Below, piece by piece: positions 53,733-61,911 of a stretch of 64,000 nucleotides of DNA. The DNA is from Ornithobacterium rhinotracheale DSM 15997. Its GTDB lineage: Bacteria; Bacteroidota; Bacteroidia; Flavobacteriales; Weeksellaceae. Position numbers and translations under genes: made by a program. The DNA is taken from assembly GCF_000265465.1 (NCBI RefSeq), contig NC_018016.1, positions 62,001 through 126,000 of the forward strand, written 5' to 3'. Position 1 is the stretch's first letter. Each line of letters begins with the position of its first letter. Below the pieces are notes generated by a model. It saw only the letters and a list, made by a program, of their open reading frames with translations. It was not told where the DNA came from and made no database searches.

Positions 53733-56700
53733 ATGCAACATATAAATTTCCAAGAAGATTATAGCTCACAGCTTCCTGCCCTGAGATTGCTTATCAATTC
53801 GGGGTATACTTTTTTGTCCCGAGAGGAAGCTATGGAACTGAGATATCATAAAACTTCCAATGTTTTATTAGAGCCAATTTTAAAGGAGCAATTGGCAAAA
53901 ATCAATGAAATTCGTATTTCTTCTACCCAAATCGAAAAATTTACTCAGAGTAATATAGACGAAGCCGTAATACGACTAAAAAACATTCCATTTGAAGAAG
54001 GTTATATTTCGGCTACGGAATATATTTATGATTTACTCACTTTGGGGACCACTCTAGACCAAACCATTCAAGGAAATAAAAGGGAGTATACTCTGCAATT
54101 CATTGATTGGGAACATCCTGAAAACAATGTTTTTCACATAGTAGAAGAATATAGCGTGATGCGCACCGATGGCAAAAAAGAATATCGCCCAGATATCGTT
54201 TTGTTTGTCAATGGCATTCCTTTAGCCGTTATAGAAAACAAAAGAGAGGATTTAAAAGAGCCAATCAGCCAAGCGATTTCTCAACATTTGCGAAATCAAC
54301 AATCCGACAAGATTAGAGGGTTGTATGTATATGCTCAAGTGCTAGTGAGCTGCGCCGTTGGTTCTGCCAAATATGCCACCAATGGCACTCCAGAAGAATT
54401 TTGGAATACTTGGCGTAATAAAGATATCCCTACAAGTGAAATAGAAGCAGTTAAAAACAGACCGCTCTCTGACGATCTTATTCAGAAAATCATCAAACCA
54501 CGCAGTGAATCGCCTTTCTTCTCTAGAAACCAAGCGGATTTAATTGTACAATTATTAAAAGATACTTACACCCTTACGGAACAAGATATTTTGCTTTATT
54601 CTGTAAGTAGCCCACATCGATTGATGGATATGGTGCGTAATTTTATATTGTATGATAATGGCGTGAAAAAAATTGCTCGCTATCAGCAATATATTGCCAT
54701 AAAAAAAGCCATGCGACAGATAAAAACCATAGAAAGCGGAAAAAGACAAGGAGGGGTGATATGGCACACACAAGGAAGTGGAAAATCACTGACCATGGCA
54801 CTTATGGCAGAGGCGATTGCACGAGAAAAAAGCATACGAAATCCTAAAATAATCTTAGTTACCGATAGAACAGATTTGGATAAACAAATCACAGGCACTT
54901 TTAGAAATGTAGGATTAGAAGTTTTAAATGCCAAAACAGGCTCCAACCTTATTGAGATTTTGGAAAGCAATACAGATGCTGTAGTAACGACCATTATCAA
55001 TAAGTTTGAAACAGCTGTGCGCGGTATCCAAAATCCATTGCAAAGTCATAATATTTTTGTTCTGGTAGACGAAGGACACCGTACACAACACGGAACGTTC
55101 AATATCAATATGCAAAAGACAATGCCAAATGCTTGTTTTATTGCTTTTACAGGAACGCCGCTTTTCAAAAAAGACAAAAGTACTGCTGAAAAATTTGGGG
55201 GAATAATTGACACCTACACCGTAAAAGATGCTGTAGAAGATGAAGCTGTACTTCCTCTTTTATATGAGGGTAGATATACCAATCAGGAGGTAAACGATAA
55301 GGCAATTGATAATTATTTTAATATGATTTCTGAACCATTAAGCGATTATGAAAGAGCTGATTTAAAGAAAAAATTCTCAGCCAGAAGTCACATTGCCGAT
55401 GCCGATCAAAATATTTATGCCATAGCATGGAATATAACACAACATTTTGTTGAGAATTTTCAAGGGAGAACGCCGTTTAAAGGACAATTGGTTTGTAGCT
55501 CAAAACGTGTTGCCGTTAAATATTTTAATTATTTAAAACAAATCGGCAAAGTAAGTTGTGCTTTGGTCATGTCTCCACCAGATGACAGAGAAGGAGAAGA
55601 TTCTGCTTACGGAACAACTGACGAAGAAGTGAAATCATTCTGGAATCGAATGATGGACCAATATGGTAATGCAAAAAGATATGAAGATAGCATCATTTCA
55701 CAATTTAAGAACGAAGATTCACCAGAAATCATAATCGTTGTAGATAAATTATTGACTGGGTTTGACGCGCCTAAAAATACTGTTTTGTATTTAACGAGAA
55801 TGCTACGAGGACATACATTATTGCAAGCCATTGCTCGTGTGAATCGTTTGTACCCAGATAAGGATTATGGATATATTATAGATTACGCTGGTGTAGTGGA
55901 AGAATTAGATAATGCATTGCTTACTTATTCGGAGCTATCCGACTTTGATAAAAAAGATTTAGAAGGTACTCTGACAAGCATTAAATCTGAAATAGGAAAA
56001 CTAGAGCCAGCACATCAAGAGCTTTTGGATATTTTTAAGCAAATTAAAAATACCACAGACTTGGAGTTGTACCAACAAACTTTGAGAGATCAAGATGTGA
56101 GAGAAAACTTTTATAAACGATTAGCAAATTATGCCCGAATTTTAAAAGTGGCGCTGTCTTCTATCGATTTTCATAAAAATACGCCAGAGAAGAAAATTGA
56201 AAAATATAAGCATGATTTGAAATTCTTCATGAATTTGAGAACCAAAGTTGCTCAGCGTTTTTCAGATAAAATTGATTATAAAAAATACGAAGGGCAAATT
56301 CAAAAGCTTATCGATCAGCATATCTCAACGCAAGATATCGAGAAATTGACGGAGCTAGTTAATATTTTTGATGAAGAAGCATTCCAAAAAGAAATTGAAA
56401 AAACCATTGGAACGGCCGCAAAAGCTGATAAAATAGCCTCTAGAACTTCTAAACATATCAACGAGAAAATGGATGAAGATCCCGCTTTTTACAAAAAGTT
56501 TTCTCACTTAATACAAGAGGCGATTAATGATTTTTATCAACACAGAATCAGCGAATTAGAATATTTAGAAAAAATAAAAGACTACCGTGAAAAAGTTCTC
56601 ACCAAGACAGATAGCTCTATTCCTGAAGAAATAAAAAACAACGCTGTGGCAAGTGCTTATTATGGCATTACGCATACATTTTTTAAGGATAAGGGGGTTG

Positions 56701-56936
56701 ATATAGATGATTTTCAAAGCATTTTGGTGAAATCTTCTTTACAAATCGAATCGCTAATTGAAAAGGAAAAAGTAGTGAATTGGCAAAGCAATTCAGATGT
56801 TTTAAAGAAAATGACGCTAGAGATTGGGGACTATATTTATGATGAGATAAGCAAGGAAATTGGTATTGAATTACAATGGAGCGAAATCGATAAATTAACA
56901 GAAGAAATTGTTTCTGTAGCTAAAAATAGAGGCTAA
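53733..56936 (+). CDS. hsdR: Type I restriction-modification system, restriction subunit
   Basis: A 1067-residue motor endonuclease that translocates and cuts unmodified DNA. The N-terminal nuclease core has Asp near 153 in YRPDIVLF and the ENK motif near 167. The helicase part has Walker A HTQGSGKSLTM near 346, the box II form VDEGH near 445, FTGTPL, and motif VI HTLLQAIARVNR. The long helical C-terminus binds HsdM/HsdS. It seems intact. It lies 8 bases after the HAD gene and shares a base with the metallopeptidase gene that follows. Confidence 0.96.
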   Translation: MQHINFQEDYSSQLPALRLLINSGYTFLSREEAMELRYHKTSNVLLEPILKEQLAKINEIRISSTQIEKFTQSNIDEAVIRLKNIPFEEGYISATEYIYDLLTLGTTLDQTIQGNKREYTLQFIDWEHPENNVFHIVEEYSVMRTDGKKEYRPDIVLFVNGIPLAVIENKREDLKEPISQAISQHLRNQQSDKIRGLYVYAQVLVSCAVGSAKYATNGTPEEFWNTWRNKDIPTSEIEAVKNRPLSDDLIQKIIKPRSESPFFSRNQADLIVQLLKDTYTLTEQDILLYSVSSPHRLMDMVRNFILYDNGVKKIARYQQYIAIKKAMRQIKTIESGKRQGGVIWHTQGSGKSLTMALMAEAIAREKSIRNPKIILVTDRTDLDKQITGTFRNVGLEVLNAKTGSNLIEILESNTDAVVTTIINKFETAVRGIQNPLQSHNIFVLVDEGHRTQHGTFNINMQKTMPNACFIAFTGTPLFKKDKSTAEKFGGIIDTYTVKDAVEDEAVLPLLYEGRYTNQEVNDKAIDNYFNMISEPLSDYERADLKKKFSARSHIADADQNIYAIAWNITQHFVENFQGRTPFKGQLVCSSKRVAVKYFNYLKQIGKVSCALVMSPPDDREGEDSAYGTTDEEVKSFWNRMMDQYGNAKRYEDSIISQFKNEDSPEIIIVVDKLLTGFDAPKNTVLYLTRMLRGHTLLQAIARVNRLYPDKDYGYIIDYAGVVEELDNALLTYSELSDFDKKDLEGTLTSIKSEIGKLEPAHQELLDIFKQIKNTTDLELYQQTLRDQDVRENFYKRLANYARILKVALSSIDFHKNTPEKKIEKYKHDLKFFMNLRTKVAQRFSDKIDYKKYEGQIQKLIDQHISTQDIEKLTELVNIFDEEAFQKEIEKTIGTAAKADKIASRTSKHINEKMDEDPAFYKKFSHLIQEAINDFYQHRISELEYLEKIKDYREKVLTKTDSSIPEEIKNNAVASAYYGITHTFFKDKGVDIDDFQSILVKSSLQIESLIEKEKVVNWQSNSDVLKKMTLEIGDYIYDEISKEIGIELQWSEIDKLTEEIVSVAKNRG

Positions 56937-57634
56937 TGGAAAAAATCATATACGGAAAATCTATTATTGAGTTCAGTATAAGCTATTCAGATAGAAAAAC
57001 TTTGGGGATTACCGTAAATCCCGATTTATCGGTAAACATAAAAGCACCATTGAATTCTAAAAAAGAAGATATTTTTAAAATTGTTGAAAAACGAGTGCCA
57101 TGGATTCTGGAGCAAAAGCGTTTTTTTCTTTCTTTTGAACCGAGAAGAACAGAATATTTGTATAAATCTGGTGAGACGCATTATTATTTAGGAAGGCAAT
57201 ATCTTTTAAAAATCGTAGAAGGAAAAGCTGAAGATGTTTTCTATAAAGGGAGATATTTGCTAATTGAAACAAATGATAAATCTCCATTAAATATCAAAAA
57301 ACTTTTAGATAGATGGTATAGAGATCGTGCAAAAATCAAGTTTGCTGAAATAGCAGAACCTTTAATTCAGCAATTTAAAAAGTACGAAGTTGAGCCCAAT
57401 AACTTGTATATCCAAAATATGAAGTTTCGCTGGGGGAGTTGTTCAGCAAAAGGAAATATAATCTTAAATCCTGAGCTAATCAAAGCCCCTAAACCATGTA
57501 TTGAATATGTCATTATCCATGAACTTTGTCACTTAATACATCAGAATCATTCAAAAGCTTTTTTCCAATTACAAAGTCGAGAAATGCCTGATTGGGAAAA
57601 ATGGAAAGGAAAACTTGAACATTTCTTAGCATAA
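56936..57634 (+). CDS. YgjP-like zinc metallopeptidase (M48/DUF45 type)
   Basis: A 232-residue protein of the YgjP/DUF45 group. The zinc motif HELCH is near residue 196, followed by HQNHSKAFF with a third ligand; before it stands the usual NMKFRWGSCSAKGNIILNPELIKAP segment. These genes are regular members of type I restriction loci, though their substrate is unknown. Its ATG overlaps the hsdR stop, so it is the last gene of the operon. A strong terminator follows. Confidence 0.9.
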   Translation: MEKIIYGKSIIEFSISYSDRKTLGITVNPDLSVNIKAPLNSKKEDIFKIVEKRVPWILEQKRFFLSFEPRRTEYLYKSGETHYYLGRQYLLKIVEGKAEDVFYKGRYLLIETNDKSPLNIKKLLDRWYRDRAKIKFAEIAEPLIQQFKKYEVEPNNLYIQNMKFRWGSCSAKGNIILNPELIKAPKPCIEYVIIHELCHLIHQNHSKAFFQLQSREMPDWEKWKGKLEHFLA

Positions 57635-57637
57635 AAG

Positions 57638-57665
57638 AAAGAGCAGCCTAAGCTGCTCTTTTTTT
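57638..57665 (+). terminator. Terminator of the restriction operon
   Basis: A 9-bp stem (aagagcagc 57639-57647, gctgctctt 57652-57660) with T7. It starts 5 bases after the metallopeptidase stop. Confidence 0.9.
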
Positions 57666-58296
57666 ACTTCGCGTCATAACCTTGTTTGAACTTAATAAAG
57701 GGTGTTGCATCCTTTGGGTTCGCTTTTATCCATTTGTTGATTAAATCTGTGTTTTGTTCTAATTCCGAAACATAACTATTCGGGAGAATTACTTTACCAT
57801 CTTCATGTATTTCGTGCAATAAATCACTTCGTATTTCTTCTTTGGTTCTAATGCTTTGATCGTACCAACTTTTGGCCACATAAAATGTCGTAAACATTAT
57901 AACCATTGATATCAAAGACAATATAACGCTATACCTTACAATTTTTTCATAAAACCCATTTTTCTGTTCATATTTTTTTTGCAGTTGAATTGCCTCATCG
58001 GACCAATCTACCTGAATCAGTTTGGGAGATTTTTCAAATAACTCTTGTCGTGATTTAACTTCTTTTTCAAATATTGAGGTGACTTTGTTCATGCCCACCT
58101 CTAATTGGCTAATCGTTTGATGAAACGCCGATTTTAATCTAAGCAAATCATCGTTGTAATGGGTTATCACTTGTGTTAGTTGCTCATTCTTATTGAGCAA
58201 ATCACTAAGGACATCCATTTTAGTTATTAGTTTTTCAAATAATTGAGAGGGATCTACCTCATCGAACTCTTCTGATTGTAATTTTTCTTCTTTCAT
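57664..58296 (-). CDS. Coiled-coil membrane protein of the mobilisation module, unknown
   Basis: A 210-residue protein: an acidic start, a long helical coiled-coil region (about 15-115), one transmembrane segment near 120-140 (YSVILSLISMVIMFTTFYVA), and a charged tail. It overlaps the end of the relaxase gene by 38 bases and is on the same strand, so it belongs to the mobilisation operon. It may tether or support the relaxosome at the membrane, but I recognise no family and the role is inference from context. Confidence 0.75.
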   Translation of the reverse strand: MKEEKLQSEEFDEVDPSQLFEKLITKMDVLSDLLNKNEQLTQVITHYNDDLLRLKSAFHQTISQLEVGMNKVTSIFEKEVKSRQELFEKSPKLIQVDWSDEAIQLQKKYEQKNGFYEKIVRYSVILSLISMVIMFTTFYVAKSWYDQSIRTKEEIRSDLLHEIHEDGKVILPNSYVSELEQNTDLINKWIKANPKDATPFIKFKQGYDAK

Positions 58297-59026
58297 TTTC
58301 GTTTAAAATTTGTTTAATGTGTTTAATCTTTAATTTATTTGTCAATTCGGAGAGCTTGTAACCAGGCTCATAAACTCTTTTTGTATTGGGATTCAAGTCT
58401 TCAATTCGCGCGACACGCATACCCGAAACCCCAACTTTGCTGTTTTGTGATAACTTTAGCCAATACCCCAACTCTCGCATTTTGTTTTCCAATTCCACAA
58501 AATTTCTGGCAGTATTTAAAACCAGCTGTAAATCGTTAAGCATTTTTTCCTTTTTTTCTGCAGTAATTTCAATATCTGTTTTAATGCCTTTTTCTTTACA
58601 TACACTTCGTACAGCCTCACCAAATCGCTTACCTATGTCGTGTGCTTTTACAGTACACTTTCCATTTAGATCTACTCGATTCACTACAAAATGGATATGC
58701 TTCTGCTTTGTGGAGTTATGTATGTCGAGCCTGTACTGATTTAGTTCTGTCACACCTATTTTTCTTAGAGATTGTATGGTTATATCGGCTAGTTCTTCAT
58801 TGGTTAAGCTATCTCCTATATTTTTTTCTGGTGAAATATAGCCCGTCAATGCCCACTGCTTTATTTTTCTGTTTCGTTGTTTTACAATTTTCATCTCTTT
58901 AAATTGTTGTTCCGCATCATCGCCAAGTAATAAGTTTAGCCCTACTAGCTGTGCCTTGCCTAAATCATCACCATTGTATTGTATCGCAATTTTGCTTATT
59001 CGTCTTGTAGTGGCAGAATTATTCAT
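58259..59026 (-). CDS. Relaxase/mobilisation nuclease
   Basis: A 255-residue relaxase of the PF03432 type, which nicks the transfer origin and leads the strand during conjugative mobilisation. A candidate catalytic Tyr17 is in KIAIQYN. The metal-binding histidines are His103 and the HIHFVVNR motif at 110-117. It is short compared with many relaxases but complete for the small Bacteroidota mobilisation proteins. It overlaps the MobC-like gene upstream by 8 bases and the coiled-coil gene downstream. Confidence 0.88.
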   Translation of the reverse strand: MNNSATTRRISKIAIQYNGDDLGKAQLVGLNLLLGDDAEQQFKEMKIVKQRNRKIKQWALTGYISPEKNIGDSLTNEELADITIQSLRKIGVTELNQYRLDIHNSTKQKHIHFVVNRVDLNGKCTVKAHDIGKRFGEAVRSVCKEKGIKTDIEITAEKKEKMLNDLQLVLNTARNFVELENKMRELGYWLKLSQNSKVGVSGMRVARIEDLNPNTKRVYEPGYKLSELTNKLKIKHIKQILNENERRKITIRRVR

Positions 59027-59468
59027 TTTTTGTATTTTTTTCGTACAAATAATTTTTCATCAAGCGCAACACTAAATCAATTTCATGGATTAGCTCATGT
59101 TTATTTGCCATTTGGCTCCATTCTCTATTGCGTAAAAGATTCTTGATGCGTATAAAGTGATTGCCGTAGGAGAGTAAAACCTCATCTGTTTTAAATTCAT
59201 TGACCTTTAATTCTTTTTCGGTTGCAACCATTCTCATATATTTTGATACACTTAATTGATGGCGTTTGGCTAATCTTTGGATTTTATGAAACTCGTGATC
59301 TGTAAATCTTGCCGAAATTACATGCGTGCATATCTGTGCATTTTTTCGTTTAAGTCCACCTTTGCGACCAATTTCTTTAAAGAAATTTTTTCTTGTTTCT
59401 TCCTCTCTTTTTTGTGCATTAGACTCGGCTGCACGAGCGATGAATTGCGATAAAAAATCTTTCGTCAT
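59019..59468 (-). CDS. MobC-like relaxosome accessory protein
   Basis: A 149-residue basic protein. The segment HVISARFTDHEFHKIQRLAKRHQLSVSKYMR resembles the ribbon-helix-helix DNA-binding fold of MobC proteins, which help the relaxase open the origin. An N-terminal helix rich in charged residues precedes it. It is the first gene of the mobilisation operon and lies directly beside the palindromic region that I propose as oriT. Confidence 0.82.
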   Translation of the reverse strand: MTKDFLSQFIARAAESNAQKREEETRKNFFKEIGRKGGLKRKNAQICTHVISARFTDHEFHKIQRLAKRHQLSVSKYMRMVATEKELKVNEFKTDEVLLSYGNHFIRIKNLLRNREWSQMANKHELIHEIDLVLRLMKNYLYEKNTKNE

Positions 59469-59518
59469 AATTTATTTTATTAGGTTGTATTTAAATGTTT
59501 TCGACGATAGGAGAAAAC

Positions 59519-59579
59519 CAAAAAGTCCCCATTTTGCAATAACGCGTTCACGCTTATTGTAAACATTGGGTACTTTTTG
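59519..59579. other. Candidate transfer origin (oriT), large imperfect palindrome
   Basis: A 61-base region almost fully self-complementary. Outer arms caaaaagt (59519-59526) and actttttg (59572-59579) pair perfectly; the middle arms ccc/ggg and ttttg/taaaa pair with small bulges. The inner hairpin is caataa, bulged C, gcg, loop ttca, cgc, ttattg (59537-59559). It sits in the 142-base gap between the MobC-like gene and the primase gene, where origins of this class are found. The nick site cannot be placed from sequence. Confidence 0.65.
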
Positions 59580-59610
59580 CACTCCCAACGAAGCGAACGT
59601 GTTTTTCTGC

Positions 59611-60428
59611 TTACTCATTACCATTTTTAGACTGGATAAATTCATTTAAATCTTTGTGGTTTTTATATAAAATCCGGCAGTCTTCCGCCTGATGAAATTC
59701 AGAAATAATTTCATCTGTTAGATTGTTTCCAGCTGTGTCATTGTCTAAATAAAGTTCAATTTTTGGATATTTTTTCATGACATTTTTTGCTTTAAAAAAC
59801 ATCGAAACAGAATTTAAAATCAGAAAATCCGAAGGCGGAAAAATGTTATTTTGGTTAAGCTTCAAAAAAGAAAAATAATCGGAGAAGCCTTCAAAAATTC
59901 TTAATAGTTCAGTCTTGTTTTTAATTGTGGTAATATCCTTTTTTCCGATACAAATTTTCGCATATTTGTTTCGGATTTCATGACCGCCAGAATCATTTTT
60001 AAATCCTATTCCGAAATAGTTTTTTCTTTTTACAGTATAATGGATTTCCGAAAGCTCATTCTTAAAATCTATCAGCTTTCGTTCATTTAAGTAATTCAGC
60101 AGAGCGGGGTGCGTGATCTTTTCGGTTTTTGTTAGGGTTAAATGATTTTCTTTTTTCTCAGCAGAAGAATCTTCAGTAAGTCTTGAAAAAGAAAAATCAA
60201 ATTGAGCCAGATACTCTAACGCTGCTGAGACAGAACATTTTTTTATTGCCTGAACGATAGAAATATTATCATAAGCCTTACCGGTTCCGAAATCAAATGC
60301 AGTGTTTTTAATAAAATCAACGGATAAACTTGGTGTGTTCTCCTTTCTGTCCAGTGCATAGTAAAATGCGGTTCTTTTGTTATCCTTGCTTGGGAAAAGA
60401 GAAAAACTTTCCATGACGACTCTTATTG
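59611..60428 (-). pseudogene. Toprim-type mobilisation primase, 5' end cut by an IS element
   Basis: A primase-like protein of the kind carried by small mobilisable elements. The open frame continues into the IS end; the first internal ATG is at 60414 (MESFSLFPSKDNK). What remains of the CHC2 zinc region is the second half (YALDRKENTPSLSVDF, FDFGTGKAYDNISIV). A Toprim core follows, with Glu in RIFEGFSDYF and Asp-x-Asp in LYLDNDTAGNN. The first part of the zinc domain is missing because the IS boundary falls at 60428/60429. Function is therefore doubtful. Confidence 0.8.
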
Positions 60429-60474
60429 TGTACGTCGTCAAACTAAAGTTTACTGAGGCTAATATAGTAAACAA

Positions 60475-61449
60475 TTAAATAAGTCCAAAACAATAATTTA
60501 ATTTTCGTTGATTTAAAGTATTTATTTTCACTTGTTTTCTTAGTTTTAAGATTTGGTCTTGTCTACCTAGGTATACATCTTCAGGGGTTAAATTATTTAA
60601 AGCTTCGTGATATCTTTGCGAGTTGTAATATTGCACAAATTTATCAATAGCCCTTTCGAGTTGCTCTGGAGCATAATAATGGTGTAATTTGACTACATTT
60701 TTCATGGAACGATGATACCGCTCGATTTTCCCTTGTGTTTGCGGATGCAATGGTTTTCCATGTATGTGTCTGATCCCATAAGTGTCCATTAAGTAATCTT
60801 TGAGTTCCTTAGCAATATAACAAGGTCCATTGTCGGAGAGCAACACTGGCGGTTGCTTTCTATTTTTTATTTTAGCTTTACTGATGGCGTTATCGATGGT
60901 TCTTTTGACGTTTTGTGCAGTCATACTAGGACAGAGTTCCCAATGAACGATATATCGGCTGTAGTCATCAATGACGGTGGATAAATAATACCATCCCCAA
61001 CCGATAATTTTGAAATAAGTAAAATCCGTTTGCCACATTTGATGCACGAAATTGGTTTTGGAATGAAACTGATCTGCTGCTGCCAAGAACCTATGCGGTG
61101 TGTCGGCCAATAATCCCTGTTTTTTCAAAATGCGATAAACGGATGATTCAGATATGAAAACGCCTTGTTCATCGATGAACCTTGTGGCAATGAGCCTTGG
61201 TGTTTCCTGGGGATATTGCAAGGCAATCTCAACGACCATTTGTTTGATTCTATCGGGAATGCTATTCCATTGTTGCTTTTGATTACGTTTCGCTTTAAGG
61301 CCATCAATACCATTTTGGCTGTAGGCGTGATACCAATTATAAAAGGTTCTTTTGTGAATGCCTAATTGCTTTAAAGTCCTATTAACGCCTAATTCAGAGT
61401 TTTTTACCACCTCTATAATCTCTGCTTTTTCTTCTGCCGTTAGTCTCAT
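60475..61449 (-). CDS. IS3-family transposase OrfB
   Basis: A 324-residue protein: an N-terminal helix-turn-helix (GVNRTLKQLGIHKRTFYNW), HTH_21-like stretch, and an integrase core with the DDE triad Asp142 in QTDFTYFK, Asp206 in LSDNGPC and Glu243 in GKIERYHRS. The spacing from the second Asp to Glu fits the D-35-E class. It looks complete. Its frame remains open upstream of ATG 61449 back through an A8 run in orfA, so it is probably also made as an OrfAB fusion by -1 frameshifting. Confidence 0.93.
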   Translation of the reverse strand: MRLTAEEKAEIIEVVKNSELGVNRTLKQLGIHKRTFYNWYHAYSQNGIDGLKAKRNQKQQWNSIPDRIKQMVVEIALQYPQETPRLIATRFIDEQGVFISESSVYRILKKQGLLADTPHRFLAAADQFHSKTNFVHQMWQTDFTYFKIIGWGWYYLSTVIDDYSRYIVHWELCPSMTAQNVKRTIDNAISKAKIKNRKQPPVLLSDNGPCYIAKELKDYLMDTYGIRHIHGKPLHPQTQGKIERYHRSMKNVVKLHHYYAPEQLERAIDKFVQYYNSQRYHEALNNLTPEDVYLGRQDQILKLRKQVKINTLNQRKLNYCFGLI

Positions 61450-61469
61450 ATATTTTTTAAATTGAGGGG

Positions 61470-61820
61470 TTAATCCAACAGATTTAAGCTTTTTTTTACA
61501 ATGTCATAACGAATAACCAAATCGGCCAAAGACTCCTTCAATACGGTATTTTCTCTGCGTAAATCTTTGACCTCCTCACTGGTAGCTTCTCTTGTTTCGT
61601 TACCCGAAAGACGTTTCTTTCCTGCTTCAATGAACTCTTTGCTCCATTTGTAATAAGTGGCTTCGCTGATGCCATATTTTCTGCACAGCTCTGCTACACT
61701 GAGCTCTGCACGTAAGCCTTCCATGACGATTAAAATCTTTTGTTCTGCATTGTACACTTGTCGTGTATTACGGCGAACTTCCTTAATAAGCTTTTCGCTT
61801 TTTGTTTGTTTTTTTACCAT
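61470..61820 (-). CDS. IS3-family transposase OrfA
   Basis: A 116-residue protein with a helix-turn-helix (LSVAELCRKYGISEATYYKWSKEF) and a C-terminal leucine-zipper-like coiled coil (VKDLRRENTVLKESLADLVIRYDIVKKSL) that joins subunits. It ends 20 bases before the orfB ATG. Near its end lies an A8 run on the coding strand (plus-strand T8, 61490-61497) where ribosomes can slip back by one base into the orfB frame. Confidence 0.92.
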   Translation of the reverse strand: MVKKQTKSEKLIKEVRRNTRQVYNAEQKILIVMEGLRAELSVAELCRKYGISEATYYKWSKEFIEAGKKRLSGNETREATSEEVKDLRRENTVLKESLADLVIRYDIVKKSLNLLD

Positions 61821-61911
61821 GTTCTAAGTGGTTTTTGTAAAGTTAGTTTTTTCTTTTTTTAACTATACTATTTTTAACCTAAACTGGTAAACTTTTTGCT
61901 GACGATTTACA

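Larger units (their letters stand above)
60429..61911 (-). mobile_element. IS3-family insertion sequence
   Basis: About 1483 bp with two consecutive transposase frames and terminal inverted repeats. The left 25 bases (60429-60453) and the reverse complement of the right 25 (61887-61911) match in 19 positions. They start with TGTA and end with the shared AAAGTTTAC, fitting TG...CA ends. The flanks (left TTG at 60426-60428, right GCA at 61912-61914) show no target duplication. The left flank is a truncated primase and the right flank a truncated hsdR, so the element sits at a rearrangement junction. Confidence 0.88.
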
